A stretch of 64,000 nucleotides of DNA. It comes from Nostoc sp. NMS7 (GTDB lineage Bacteria > Cyanobacteriota > Cyanobacteriia > Cyanobacteriales > Nostocaceae). Shown here piece by piece: positions 33,561 to 41,554 of this stretch. The stretch's first letter is position 1; every line of letters starts with the position of its first letter. The notes below the pieces were generated by a model. It worked only from the letters and a program-made list of their open reading frames with translations. It did not search any database and had not been told where the DNA came from. The stretch covers positions 35,337 to 99,336 of the forward strand of contig NZ_JABXKJ010000239.1 in assembly GCF_017115085.1 (NCBI RefSeq). The letters are read 5' to 3'. The translations under genes were made by a program, and so were the position numbers.

Positions 33561-35213
33561 CTACTTTTTAATTGTCTGGTAAACCAGAATTTGAGTAGGG
33601 TTAAGTTGTACGTTGCTAACACCTTTTTGGGCAAATACATAGTCTTTGTTTTGCCATAAAGGAACGTAAGGGACTTCAGTAGTTACTTGCGTTTGAATTT
33701 CTGTAAAAATTTTCTGACGCGCTTCGGGGTTTTGTTCCTTGCGTTGCTGATCAATCAGTTTATTCATGGCTTCGCTATAGTAAAACGAACCCTGAGTTTG
33801 ACTGCCTCCATCTTCACATCCTTTGGCAACTGAACCTTTGGCACAAGATAAAAACGGCTGGACGTAATTATCTGGGTCTAAAAAGTCTGGATACCAATCA
33901 AGTAAAGCTGCTGGATATAATCCTTTGGAGATGTCTTTAAAAAAGGTAGGGGCTTCGGCGGGGGTAACTTCAAATTGCAGTATTCCATCCATTTTGACAT
34001 CGACAAGAGATTTGAATGTCTGTGCTGCCAAACTACGAGTAGGCGAACTAGAAGGATACCAAACTTGAACTTTTGCAGGATTTTCTTTGGAGAAACCAGC
34101 AGTAGTTAACAATTTTTTAGCTTGATCAAAGTTAGCGTCACCATATTTATCTTTGAATAATGGCACAGATACTTTAAACGTCGTGGGAATCATACTATAA
34201 AGCGGATCTGCTTGACCAAGTAATACTCGCTCGTTTAAAAGTGGACGGTCAATTATTGAGGCGATCGCTTGTCTTACCTCTAATTTATCTAAAGGCTTTT
34301 GATTCCGGTTTAATACTAGATAACTTACTACACTACCTTGAGCAGCGATCGCTTGCCAATCCCCTTTTTTAGCACCGTCTTCCAAGCTACGAGTTTGATC
34401 TGGTTGCAACGACAGATAAGCTACATCAACTGCGCCTGTACGGAAAGCATTAAACAAATTAACCGGACTAGTTTGAATTTGGAGGTTAACACCCTTGTTT
34501 GCTGGTTTTTCTCCCCAATACTTATCAAACGCATCAAATCGCAGTGAATCGGTGCCATATTGCGCTAACTTATAAGGGCCAGTCCCCACAAAAATATTTG
34601 GCTTGAATTTACCAGCACCAACTTCGTAAGCTTTTGGCGAAACTGCACCCACGCCAGGAAACGCCAGCAGTGAAGGAAAGGCTGAAAAGGGCTTTTTCAG
34701 CTTAATTGTTAACTCATACTCGCCTGTAGTTTTTGCCGAATCTACTATATCAGCTAGTAAGAATGAGGGTTTTCCTTTATTTTCAATAAAGCGCTGGATG
34801 GTAAACGCCATTGCTTTAGCGTTGAAGGGAGTCCCATCGTGATAAACGACTCCCTGATGTAAGGGAATGGTATAAGTTAAGCCATCTTGACTGACTTTCG
34901 GTAATGCTGTAGCTAGCTGGGGCTTAATTTCCGTGCTTCCTGATTCGTAGGTGTAGAGGCGATCGCTCATATTAAACACCAAACCTAAAGATGCTAACTC
35001 ATAAGCATCAGCCGGATCAAGGGTTCTTGGCTTTGCTGTTGTACCTATAGTAATCCGACCATCACCTGTAGGGATATTTACAGAACCGGATGGTGGCGTA
35101 GAAAGCTGTGGACGAGGAGCGCAACTAACAATGAATAATAAACATAGACAGAACAAAGATAAGAATTGTGTAATTCGACCCCACCGTTTCAGGGACAAGG
35201 AAAACCAGGTCAT
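33561..35213 (-). CDS. ABC transporter substrate-binding lipoprotein (family 5)
   Basis: A 550-residue solute-binding protein of the peptide/nickel family 5. The signal peptide ends in a lipobox: LFIVSCAPRPQ, with the cysteine at about residue 31, so the mature protein is lipid-anchored at the outer face of the plasma membrane. Family motifs: TIGTTAKPRTLDPADAYELA near the start, LPKVSQDGLTYTIPLHQGVV (the 'W.F.LR.gvkF.dG' region) and DGTPFNAKAMAFTIQRFI. Ligand is not predictable from sequence; peptides are most common. ATG at 35213. A tandem TGACTAA repeat follows the gene. It is probably co-transcribed with the DppB-like permease. Confidence 0.93.
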   Translation of the reverse strand: MTWFSLSLKRWGRITQFLSLFCLCLLFIVSCAPRPQLSTPPSGSVNIPTGDGRITIGTTAKPRTLDPADAYELASLGLVFNMSDRLYTYESGSTEIKPQLATALPKVSQDGLTYTIPLHQGVVYHDGTPFNAKAMAFTIQRFIENKGKPSFLLADIVDSAKTTGEYELTIKLKKPFSAFPSLLAFPGVGAVSPKAYEVGAGKFKPNIFVGTGPYKLAQYGTDSLRFDAFDKYWGEKPANKGVNLQIQTSPVNLFNAFRTGAVDVAYLSLQPDQTRSLEDGAKKGDWQAIAAQGSVVSYLVLNRNQKPLDKLEVRQAIASIIDRPLLNERVLLGQADPLYSMIPTTFKVSVPLFKDKYGDANFDQAKKLLTTAGFSKENPAKVQVWYPSSSPTRSLAAQTFKSLVDVKMDGILQFEVTPAEAPTFFKDISKGLYPAALLDWYPDFLDPDNYVQPFLSCAKGSVAKGCEDGGSQTQGSFYYSEAMNKLIDQQRKEQNPEARQKIFTEIQTQVTTEVPYVPLWQNKDYVFAQKGVSNVQLNPTQILVYQTIKK

Positions 35214-35463
35214 ACAGTTAAATTTTATGTAATTATCGGTCAGTGATTATACTATATCTTCGCTAGTTTTATAGCATTTATTACAATTAATTACTAATGT
35301 GCCCACTTTTGATACAGGGTTTTGCTCTAATAAATAGATATATTTGAGATTATTAAATAAAAATACTTAGAAAGCTGTGATAGTTGATTCCCTTAAATGC
35401 TAACTAGAGTATGTAGACTTTTAGCATCAGAATTTAGATTACTTATTTCTATAGAATCATTAG

Positions 35464-35569
35464 ATATAGCAATCCTATCTGATTTGTGAAAATTATCTGT
35501 GTCCAGATCCCCGACTTCTCAAATAAGTCAGGGATCTAACTTTTCACGAATGATTTAAGATTGCTATAT
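35464..35569. repeat. 106-bp MITE-like element with ATATAGCAATC ends
   Basis: ATATAGCAATC at 35464-35474 and its exact inverse GATTGCTATAT at 35559-35569, with inner arms GTGAAAA/TTTTCAC. The centre carries the GATCCCCGACTT hairpin (one mismatch), also found alone at 2106-2138. No coding capacity. Confidence 0.65.
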
Positions 35570-35585
35570 TTAAAATTAATTGTTC

Positions 35586-35884
35586 TCAGTTTTGATACGT
35601 AGAGTTAAGAGAACAGTAGTTTAATATAAAAATTTCTTTTCCCTTATATCGTTCGCCTTTAAGGTTATCTTGTTTTCTTTTTCCATTTTTTTGCTCATCG
35701 GTTCTATTAATTCAGGACTTACGCAAACAATAGCCCAAACCCAGATTTTACAGTACGGGCAATTCATGAATTGCCCCTACGCTGTGTAGTTTTGCGTAAG
35801 TCCTATAATTGTATAATTCCATTCTTTATCATCTATTTCTAATGCCCAATCATATAGTTCTCTAATTGCATCGCTATTATCAAA
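35586..35884 (-). pseudogene. Decayed gene fragment interrupted by a small inverted-repeat element
   Basis: On the minus strand, 35882 downwards reads FDNSDAIRELYDWALEIDDK, then EWNYTI, up to the element at 35712-35806. Beyond it, with the element and one AAT copy removed, the same frame continues NRTDEQKNGKRKQDNLKGER, YKGKEIFILNYCSLNSTYQN and a stop at 35586-35588. An in-frame stop lies directly upstream of the first segment and no start is present, so the 5' part is also lost. A second frame after the element (ELIEPMSKKMEKENKITLKA...) is open too, so the original frame is inferred rather than certain. No family recognised. Confidence 0.45.
35712..35806. mobile_element. 95-bp MITE-like element with AGGACTTACGCAAA ends
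   Basis: AGGACTTACGCAAA at 35714-35727 and the exact inverse TTTGCGTAAGTCCT at 35791-35804; two further bases on each side are probably part of the element. It is flanked by AAT on both sides, a possible 3-bp target duplication. An inner palindrome GGGCAATTCATGAATTGCCC lies at 35758-35777. A lone end TTGCGTAAGTCCTAATATG occurs at 18654-18672. No transposase gene; mobilisation in trans would be needed. Confidence 0.65.
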
Positions 35885-36071
35885 TTAGATATTCTAATCT
35901 TGTAATTTTTTGTACCGATCCAAGTGATCTAAGTAATGATTTTTGCTATTAAAACATGGACACTAAATTAAATAGCCTTAATTTAAAATATCATTAGTTA
36001 TACATTAACAAATCAGATATGTACGATATGGTAAATAGCAAATAGAAAGTCCAAACAGTGAGACTAAGATC

Positions 36072-36395
36072 GTGAAGTATTTCTTTCTATCTGAGGGATG
36101 GGCAGTTGCTAGAGTCTGGGCATCTGATGGACTATGGCAAATAACTGCATGGCGACGCCAACCAGATATTCAGCAAATGAATATTTGTTTAGTGGAACAA
36201 AACGAATTGCTATGGCTTTATCGAGTTGAAGAAGCCATTTTAACCGTGGAAGTCAAGCCAATAACACCAGTAATTGCCAGTAAAGCCATAGGACAAGTAG
36301 TACTCAAGCGTCTGATGAGTGCTGAACAGGTAATTGAACGCCTGGGTACGGCTGAGGCGAAGTGTCAATTGCAAAATATCCAGTTGGTGGTTTAG
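36072..36395 (+). CDS. Small conserved protein upstream of psbB
   Basis: A 107-residue protein with a GTG start (MKYFFLSEGWAVARVWASDG). Beta-rich N-terminal half (LWQITAWRRQPDIQQMNICL, VEQNELLWLYRVEEAILTVE) and a helical end (KAIGQVVLKRLMSAEQVIER). No recognised domain. Composition and third-base pattern look coding; it lies 475 bp from psbB and is probably independent of it. Alternative: a lineage-specific small protein of recent origin. The following polypurine repeat (36410-36450) is non-coding. Confidence 0.65.
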   Translation: MKYFFLSEGWAVARVWASDGLWQITAWRRQPDIQQMNICLVEQNELLWLYRVEEAILTVEVKPITPVIASKAIGQVVLKRLMSAEQVIERLGTAEAKCQLQNIQLVV

Positions 36396-36870
36396 TAGCG
36401 CATTGGGCATGGGGAAAGACAAGGGAGACAAGGAAGAGGGGGAAGACAAGGGAGAAAAGAAACTTGTTCAATAATTCCTCCTTGTCCGCCTTGTCCCCAT
36501 TCCCCACTCCTGGTAAAGAAAATATAAGCAAATTTAATCTGTGAGGGGGGTTGGTAGCGAAAAAACTTTCAGATGCTACGCGATCGCATCAATTTACACG
36601 CTTGCAAACAATTCCATCAATAGTTACACTTTTTAAAACATTCTCATTTTTGCTTAGGCGATGGCTACCCTACGGGGTAAACTTCCCAAAGCGAGTAAGC
36701 ATTGCCAAAACACCTACGCTGTCTGACTTTTAAGATTAAGCTGTGGTAAGACTCTGGCTCTGGCAATAACAAAAAACAAGAGAGAGTTTTCTGAGTGGCG
36801 GCTTTCGTCTCTCAAAACCTCAGTAAGAAAATTGCTTTGTAAACTAACTCATAGAGGAGGAGCGTAGTCA
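36396..36870. other. psbB upstream region
   Basis: A polypurine short repeat (GGGAGACAAGGAAGAGGGGG near 36424) and its pyrimidine counterpart (about 36478-36510) form an inverted pair. The rest to 36870 is the long psbB leader. A ribosome site GAGGAGG lies at 36854-36860, 10 bases before the ATG. The promoter is not identified with confidence. Confidence 0.5.
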
Positions 36871-38400
36871 ATGGGACTACCCTGGTATCGAGTACATACA
36901 GTCGTTCTGAATGATCCAGGTCGGCTGATTTCTGTACACCTGATGCACACAGCCTTAGTTGCAGGCTGGGCTGGTTCGATGGCACTCTACGAATTGGCTG
37001 TTTTTGACCCTAGCGATCCGGTTCTCAACCCGATGTGGCGTCAAGGGATGTTCGTTCTGCCCTTCATGTCACGTTTGGGTGTCACCCAATCTTGGGGTGG
37101 TTGGAATGTTACTGGTGGTCCAGGAACTGATCCTGGCTTCTGGTCATTTGAAGGCGTTGCTGCCGCTCACATTGTTCTTTCCGGTCTTTTATTCCTAGCC
37201 GCCGTATGGCACTGGGTTTACTGGGATTTGGAACTCTTTAGAGATCCCCGCACTGGTGAACCTGCCCTAGATTTGCCAAAGATGTTTGGCATTCACCTAT
37301 TCTTATCTGGTCTACTTTGTTTTGGGTTTGGTGCTTTTCACCTCACCGGACTATTTGGCCCAGGGATGTGGGTTACTGACCCCTACGGTATAACTGGTGC
37401 CGCGCAAGCAGTAGCACCGGAATGGGGCCCAGATGGTTTTAACCCATATAACCCTGGCGGCATTGTGGCTCACCACATTGCGGCTGGTGTTGTTGGTATT
37501 ATTGCAGGCTTATTCCACCTGACAGTCAGACCCCCGGAACGGCTCTACAAAGCCCTGCGGATGGGGAACATTGAAACAGTACTTTCTAGCAGTATTGCAG
37601 CAGTCTTCTTTGCTGCTTTCGTTGTTGCTGGTACTATGTGGTACGGTAACGCCGCCACACCTATCGAATTATTTGGCCCTACCCGCTATCAATGGGATCA
37701 AAGCTACTTCCGTCAGGAAATTGATCGTCGCGTTCAAACTAGCGTTGCTGAAGGCGCAAGCCTAACGCAGGCTTGGTCGCAGATTCCAGAAAAGCTGGCT
37801 TTCTACGATTACGTCGGTAATAGCCCCGCCAAAGGCGGTCTATTCCGTACCGGTCCGATGGTCAAAGGTGATGGCATTGCCCAGTCTTGGCAAGGTCACG
37901 CCGTATTCAAAGATTCTGAAGGACGGGAATTGACCGTGCGTCGTCTCCCCAACTTCTTTGAAACCTTCCCAGTAATTTTGACTGATGCAGATGGAATTGT
38001 CCGCGCTGACATTCCTTTCCGTCGGGCAGAATCTAAGTATAGCTTCGAGCAATCTGGTGTCACCGTTAGCTTCTATGGTGGCGATCTGAATGGTAAGACC
38101 TTTACAGATCCAGCTGATGTAAAGAAGTATGCTCGTAAGGCTCAAGGCGGTGAAATCTTTGAATTTGACCGGGAAACCTTGAACTCTGATGGTGTATTCC
38201 GCACCAGTCCTAGAGGTTGGTTTACCTTTGGACATGCTGTATTTGCTCTGCTGTTCTTCTTTGGTCATCTCTGGCATGGCGCTCGGACAATCTACCGAGA
38301 CGTATTTGCTGGTGTTGATGCCGATCTAGAAGAACAAGTTGAATGGGGTCTGTTCCAGAAAGTGGGTGACAAGTCAACCCGCCGCAAGGAAGCTCTCTAA
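36871..38400 (+). CDS. psbB: Photosystem II core antenna protein CP47
   Basis: A 509-residue thylakoid protein that binds about 16 chlorophylls and passes excitation to the reaction centre. It starts MGLPWYRVHTVVLNDPGRLI, with six membrane spans whose histidines ligate chlorophyll (VHLMHTAL, AAHIVLSGLLFLAAVWHWVY, GIHLFLSGLLCFGFGAFHLT, GIVAHHIAAGVVGIIAGLFH). The large lumenal loop between spans 5 and 6 holds PTRYQWDQSYFRQEIDRRVQ. The last span, GHAVFALLFFFGHLWHGART, is followed by a cytoplasmic tail ending STRRKEAL. Full length. psbT follows after 96 bases, the usual cyanobacterial order, so the two are probably co-transcribed. Confidence 0.98.
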   Translation: MGLPWYRVHTVVLNDPGRLISVHLMHTALVAGWAGSMALYELAVFDPSDPVLNPMWRQGMFVLPFMSRLGVTQSWGGWNVTGGPGTDPGFWSFEGVAAAHIVLSGLLFLAAVWHWVYWDLELFRDPRTGEPALDLPKMFGIHLFLSGLLCFGFGAFHLTGLFGPGMWVTDPYGITGAAQAVAPEWGPDGFNPYNPGGIVAHHIAAGVVGIIAGLFHLTVRPPERLYKALRMGNIETVLSSSIAAVFFAAFVVAGTMWYGNAATPIELFGPTRYQWDQSYFRQEIDRRVQTSVAEGASLTQAWSQIPEKLAFYDYVGNSPAKGGLFRTGPMVKGDGIAQSWQGHAVFKDSEGRELTVRRLPNFFETFPVILTDADGIVRADIPFRRAESKYSFEQSGVTVSFYGGDLNGKTFTDPADVKKYARKAQGGEIFEFDRETLNSDGVFRTSPRGWFTFGHAVFALLFFFGHLWHGARTIYRDVFAGVDADLEEQVEWGLFQKVGDKSTRRKEAL

Positions 38401-38496
38401 TTTAAGTGCTGAGTTATGAGTGCTGTGTTTCGAGTTAAGGCTCTGACTCAGCACTCATAAGTTTAATTACTGGCTAGATAGGCAGGAAATCGTAAT

Positions 38497-38601
38497 ATGG
38501 AAAGCGTTGCGTACATCTTGATTTTTACACTCTGTATAGGTACTATCTTTTTTGCGATCGCATTTCGCGAACCCCCTCGTTTTGAGAAAAAAGATAAGTA
38601 G
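38497..38601 (+). CDS. psbT: Photosystem II reaction centre protein T
   Basis: A 34-residue single-span protein: MESVAYILIFTLCIGTIFFA, then IAFREPPRFEKKDK. It is a PSII subunit at the dimer interface, near the D1 acceptor side, and matters for repair after photoinhibition. The sequence and its position after psbB leave no doubt. It is followed by a strong terminator. Confidence 0.96.
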   Translation: MESVAYILIFTLCIGTIFFAIAFREPPRFEKKDK

Positions 38602-38639
38602 ATCCTATTCCCAGACCTTTAAGCGGATTTAATCTTAAT

Positions 38640-38671
38640 ATCCGTTGCTACTATCTTTGGTAGCAACGGAT
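38640..38671 (+). terminator. Terminator of psbB-psbT
   Basis: ATCCGTTGCTAC (38640-38651) and GTAGCAACGGAT (38660-38671) form a perfect 12-bp stem with an 8-nt loop, 38 bases after psbT, followed by AT-rich sequence. Confidence 0.75.
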
Positions 38672-38894
38672 ATTATTATATTTGTCCTTTGTTGGTTCTA
38701 ACTACTAAGTAAATGACCAATCATTTTAAGATTGTGATATAATTTCCGATCTTTGGACTAGATATGTGTTAATACTAGCTTTTCTGCGCTAGGATGAAAA
38801 AGGTCTTAAGTGTAAGCTGCCATAAAAGCGCTTGCATAAGACATCGCGTTTATCGTCCAACCTTTACGGAGACTAGAACCAGGAACAAATTAGC

Positions 38895-40028
38895 ATGGTC
38901 AATCAGAATTTAACCGCTACAGAAATTGGATTCACTCACGAAGATTTCGCTGCTCTACTTGACAAATACGATTATCATTTTAGCCCTGGTGATGTTGTAC
39001 CAGGAACAGTATTCAGTATAGAGCCGCGCGGCGCTCTGATTGACATTGGTGCTAAAACCGCAGCATATATACCTATACAAGAAATGTCTATTAACCGGGT
39101 AGATAGCCCGGAAGAAGTTTTACAGTCAAACGAAACGCGGGAATTTTTCATCCTTACCGATGAAAACGAAGATGGACAATTAACCCTTTCCATTCGCCGT
39201 ATTGAATATATGCGGGCTTGGGAGCGCGTGCGACAGCTGCAAGCAGAAGATGCTACTGTACGTTCTGGCGTATTTGCAACCAATCGCGGCGGAGCATTAG
39301 TACGGATTGAAGGATTACGTGGGTTTATCCCAGGTTCCCACATCAGTACCCGCAAACCTAAAGAAGAATTGGTAGGTGAGGATCTGCCATTGAAATTCCT
39401 AGAGGTGGACGAAGAACGTAATCGCCTAGTTCTATCTCACCGTCGGGCGTTGGTTGAGCGCAAGATGAACCGCCTAGAAGTCGGCGAAGTAGTGATTGGT
39501 ACTGTTCGTGGCATCAAGCCATACGGTGCTTTCATCGACATCGGTGGTGTCAGTGGTCTACTGCACATTTCTGAGATTTCTCACGAACATATTGATACGC
39601 CTCACAGCGTGTTCAATGTCAATGATGAACTGAAAGTTATGATCATTGACTTGGATGCAGAAAGGGGTCGGATTTCCCTATCTACCAAGCAGCTAGAACC
39701 CGAACCCGGCGACATGATTAAAAACCGGGATTTGGTTTACGATAAGGCAGAAGAAATGGCTGCTAAGTATCGTGAACAGCAGTTAGCCAAGCAGCAAGGT
39801 GCTACTGCTGCGCCGGCTGCACCTGCGGAAGTTGTAGCAGACGAAGAAATAGAAGTTCCACCAGCAGCAGAACTTGACGAAGAAATTCCACCAGCAGCAG
39901 AACTTGAAGAAGAAATTCCACCAGCGACGGAAACTGAAGAAGAAATTCCAGTAGTTGCGGAAATTGAAAAGGAGATTCCAGCAGCGACGGAAACTGAAGA
40001 AGAAATTCCAGTAGCTATTGAAGAGTAA
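38895..40028 (+). CDS. rpsA: 30S ribosomal protein S1 with acidic repeat tail
   Basis: A 377-residue S1 protein with three S1/OB domains at about 30-100, 115-183 and 195-265. Motifs: FSPGDVVPGTVFSIEPRGAL, TVRSGVFATNRGGALVRIEG, LEVGEVVIGTVRGIKPYGAF. Cyanobacterial and chloroplast S1 proteins have three domains rather than six, and this one helps load mRNA on the 30S subunit. Beyond residue 310 lies a low-complexity tail in which EEIPPAAEL- and ETEEEIPV-type units repeat about six times; it is strongly acidic and probably disordered. The tail is encoded by a 30-bp imperfect DNA repeat (39840-40025). ATG at 38895. An intrinsic terminator follows. Confidence 0.94.
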   Translation: MVNQNLTATEIGFTHEDFAALLDKYDYHFSPGDVVPGTVFSIEPRGALIDIGAKTAAYIPIQEMSINRVDSPEEVLQSNETREFFILTDENEDGQLTLSIRRIEYMRAWERVRQLQAEDATVRSGVFATNRGGALVRIEGLRGFIPGSHISTRKPKEELVGEDLPLKFLEVDEERNRLVLSHRRALVERKMNRLEVGEVVIGTVRGIKPYGAFIDIGGVSGLLHISEISHEHIDTPHSVFNVNDELKVMIIDLDAERGRISLSTKQLEPEPGDMIKNRDLVYDKAEEMAAKYREQQLAKQQGATAAPAAPAEVVADEEIEVPPAAELDEEIPPAAELEEEIPPATETEEEIPVVAEIEKEIPAATETEEEIPVAIEE

Positions 40029-40078
40029 TACATTTATAGCTTTACTTGTCTTTAAGTAAGAGTATCACATCATGTTAT

Positions 40079-40103
40079 AAAGAGGGTTTTTCCCTCTTTT
40101 TTT
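40079..40103 (+). terminator. Intrinsic terminator after rpsA
   Basis: AAAGAGGG, loop TTTTT, CCCTCTTTTTTTA: an 8-bp stem running into seven T, 51 bases after the S1 stop. Confidence 0.88.
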
Positions 40104-40139
40104 ATGTAGAGAATCAGTAAAAGTTAAGAGTTAAAGATT

Positions 40140-40874
40140 GTGGCAACCATTAAATGTAGAAATATCATTTTTAATAATATCCAGGCAATTTTGTTTGACA
40201 AAAACGGTACTCTAGAAGATTCTGAAATATATTTGCGATCGCTCGCACAAAAAGCAGCAAGATTAATAGATGCTCAAATCCCTGGAACTGGGGAACCCCT
40301 ATTAATGGCATTTGGTGTCAATGGCAATCTTCTAGATGTGGCAGGTTTAATATCAGTAGCAAGCCGCCGTGAAACAGAAGTTGCGGCTGCGGCATATATT
40401 GCCGAAACTGGTAGGGGTTGGTTTGAGTCCTTAAAAATAGCCCGTCAAGCTTTGGATGAAGCGGAAAAATACATTGGACAAACTCCTTCACCACTGTTTG
40501 TGGGTAGCTTAGAAGTTTTGAAATCCCTGCAAGAAGGCGGACTAAAACTCGGTATCCTCTCAGCTGCGACAACTGAAGAAGTACGTAAGTTTGTCGCTAA
40601 TCACCAATTAAGTGATTATATCCAGTTGGAAATGGGAGTCGATGAGGGTCCGAGTAAACCAGATCCAGTGCTATTTTTGCAAGCTTGCCAAGCTTTGGAA
40701 GTCGAACCAGGAGCTACATTGATGGTGGGTGATTCAGTTGGTGATATGCAAATGGCGCGTAATGCTAAAGCCGCAGGTTGTATTGGTATCACTTGGGTAG
40801 GTAAGTCAGATAATGTCCGAGGTGCAGATGTGGTGATTAATCAACTTGATGAAATCCAGATTTTAGAGGATTAA
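40140..40874 (+). CDS. HAD-like hydrolase with Asn in motif I
   Basis: A 244-residue haloacid-dehalogenase-superfamily protein with a GTG start (MATIKCRNIIFNNIQAILFD). Motif I is ILFDKNGTLEDSE: the nucleophile Asp (residue 20) is present, but the usual second Asp, the general acid/base two residues on, is Asn (residue 22). Motif II is LGILSAATTEEVRKF (Ser/Thr), motif III is Lys in GPSKPDPVLFLQA, and motif IV is MVGDSVGDMQMARNAKAAG with both Asp. A helical cap (about 35-110) follows motif I, as in phosphoglycolate-phosphatase-like members. The change could lower phosphatase turnover; whether it is general in related Nostoc proteins is not known to me. Confidence 0.85.
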   Translation: MATIKCRNIIFNNIQAILFDKNGTLEDSEIYLRSLAQKAARLIDAQIPGTGEPLLMAFGVNGNLLDVAGLISVASRRETEVAAAAYIAETGRGWFESLKIARQALDEAEKYIGQTPSPLFVGSLEVLKSLQEGGLKLGILSAATTEEVRKFVANHQLSDYIQLEMGVDEGPSKPDPVLFLQACQALEVEPGATLMVGDSVGDMQMARNAKAAGCIGITWVGKSDNVRGADVVINQLDEIQILED

Positions 40875-40969
40875 TTTCTAAGCAAAATATTTTGCTATTA
40901 TCATACTATTTCTGGTATGTCAAGTTAAAGATGCTAGGATATTAATTGCTCCTCACAGTTGCTAAAGCC

Positions 40970-41554
40970 ATGCAAAACACAGAAACGACGTTAAAACTGC
41001 GCCTGTGGACAGTAGAGGAATACCACCGCATGGCTGACGCTGGGATTTTTAGTGCAGATGAACGAGTGGAACTCCTAGAAGGAAAGATTATCTGGATGAG
41101 TGCCAAAGGAACAGCCCATAGGTCAGCAGTGGGGAGAACAGACTACTTACTGAAAAATAGGTTAGGAAATCGGGCTTGGGTATCCATTCAAGACCCAGTA
41201 AAGCTAAATGAACAGTCTGAACCAGAACCGGATATTGCTGTCGTTAAAGTAGACCCACTGGACTATGCAGACCACCATCCTACCCCTTCTGAAGTTTATT
41301 TCATTATTGAGGTAGCAGATAGTAGCTTTAAACTAGACTGTGAAACTAAAGGAAAAGCTTACTCAAAGGCAGGAATTATAGATTATTGGGTGCTAGATGT
41401 GATTGGCCGGCAATTGCACGTCTTTCGAGAACCGACTGAGGATGGCTATCAAAGTGAAGTAATTGTAGAGGAAGATGGGATTATTTCACCTTTACAGTTT
41501 CCTGATTTAAGCATTGCAGTTTTGGAAATGTTACCACTGTTGAGAGTAACTTAG
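40970..41554 (+). CDS. Uma2-family (DUF820) putative endonuclease
   Basis: A 194-residue PD-(D/E)XK-fold protein of the Uma2/DUF820 family, very abundant in cyanobacteria. The ATG at 40970 gives MQNTETTLKLRLWTVEEYHR; an upstream TTG adds eight residues. Catalytic pattern: VELLEGKIIWMSAKG (Glu), SEPEPDIAVVKVDP (Asp), VYFIIEVADSSFKLDCETKG (E-x-A/S) and KAYSKAGIIDYWVLDVIGRQ (the 'Y...gi.eYWvvd' signature). Their role is unclear; none has an established restriction function here. No partner gene is adjacent. Confidence 0.9.
   Translation: MQNTETTLKLRLWTVEEYHRMADAGIFSADERVELLEGKIIWMSAKGTAHRSAVGRTDYLLKNRLGNRAWVSIQDPVKLNEQSEPEPDIAVVKVDPLDYADHHPTPSEVYFIIEVADSSFKLDCETKGKAYSKAGIIDYWVLDVIGRQLHVFREPTEDGYQSEVIVEEDGIISPLQFPDLSIAVLEMLPLLRVT

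Larger units (their letters stand above)
35214..36071. other. Spacer of 858 bp with two MITE-like elements and a decayed gene
   Basis: Contains an inverted-repeat element at 35464-35569, a decayed minus-strand frame at 35586-35884 interrupted by a second element (35712-35806), and AT-rich sequence on both sides. A further minus-strand fragment at about 35900-35950 reads SKNHYLDHLDRYKKLQD and then a stop, suggesting the end of another lost gene. Confidence 0.55.

Noticed and set aside
39737..40033. Minus-strand frame opposite the S1 tail
   Set aside because: The Ser/Gly/Ile repeats are the mirror of the acidic repeat DNA on the coding strand.
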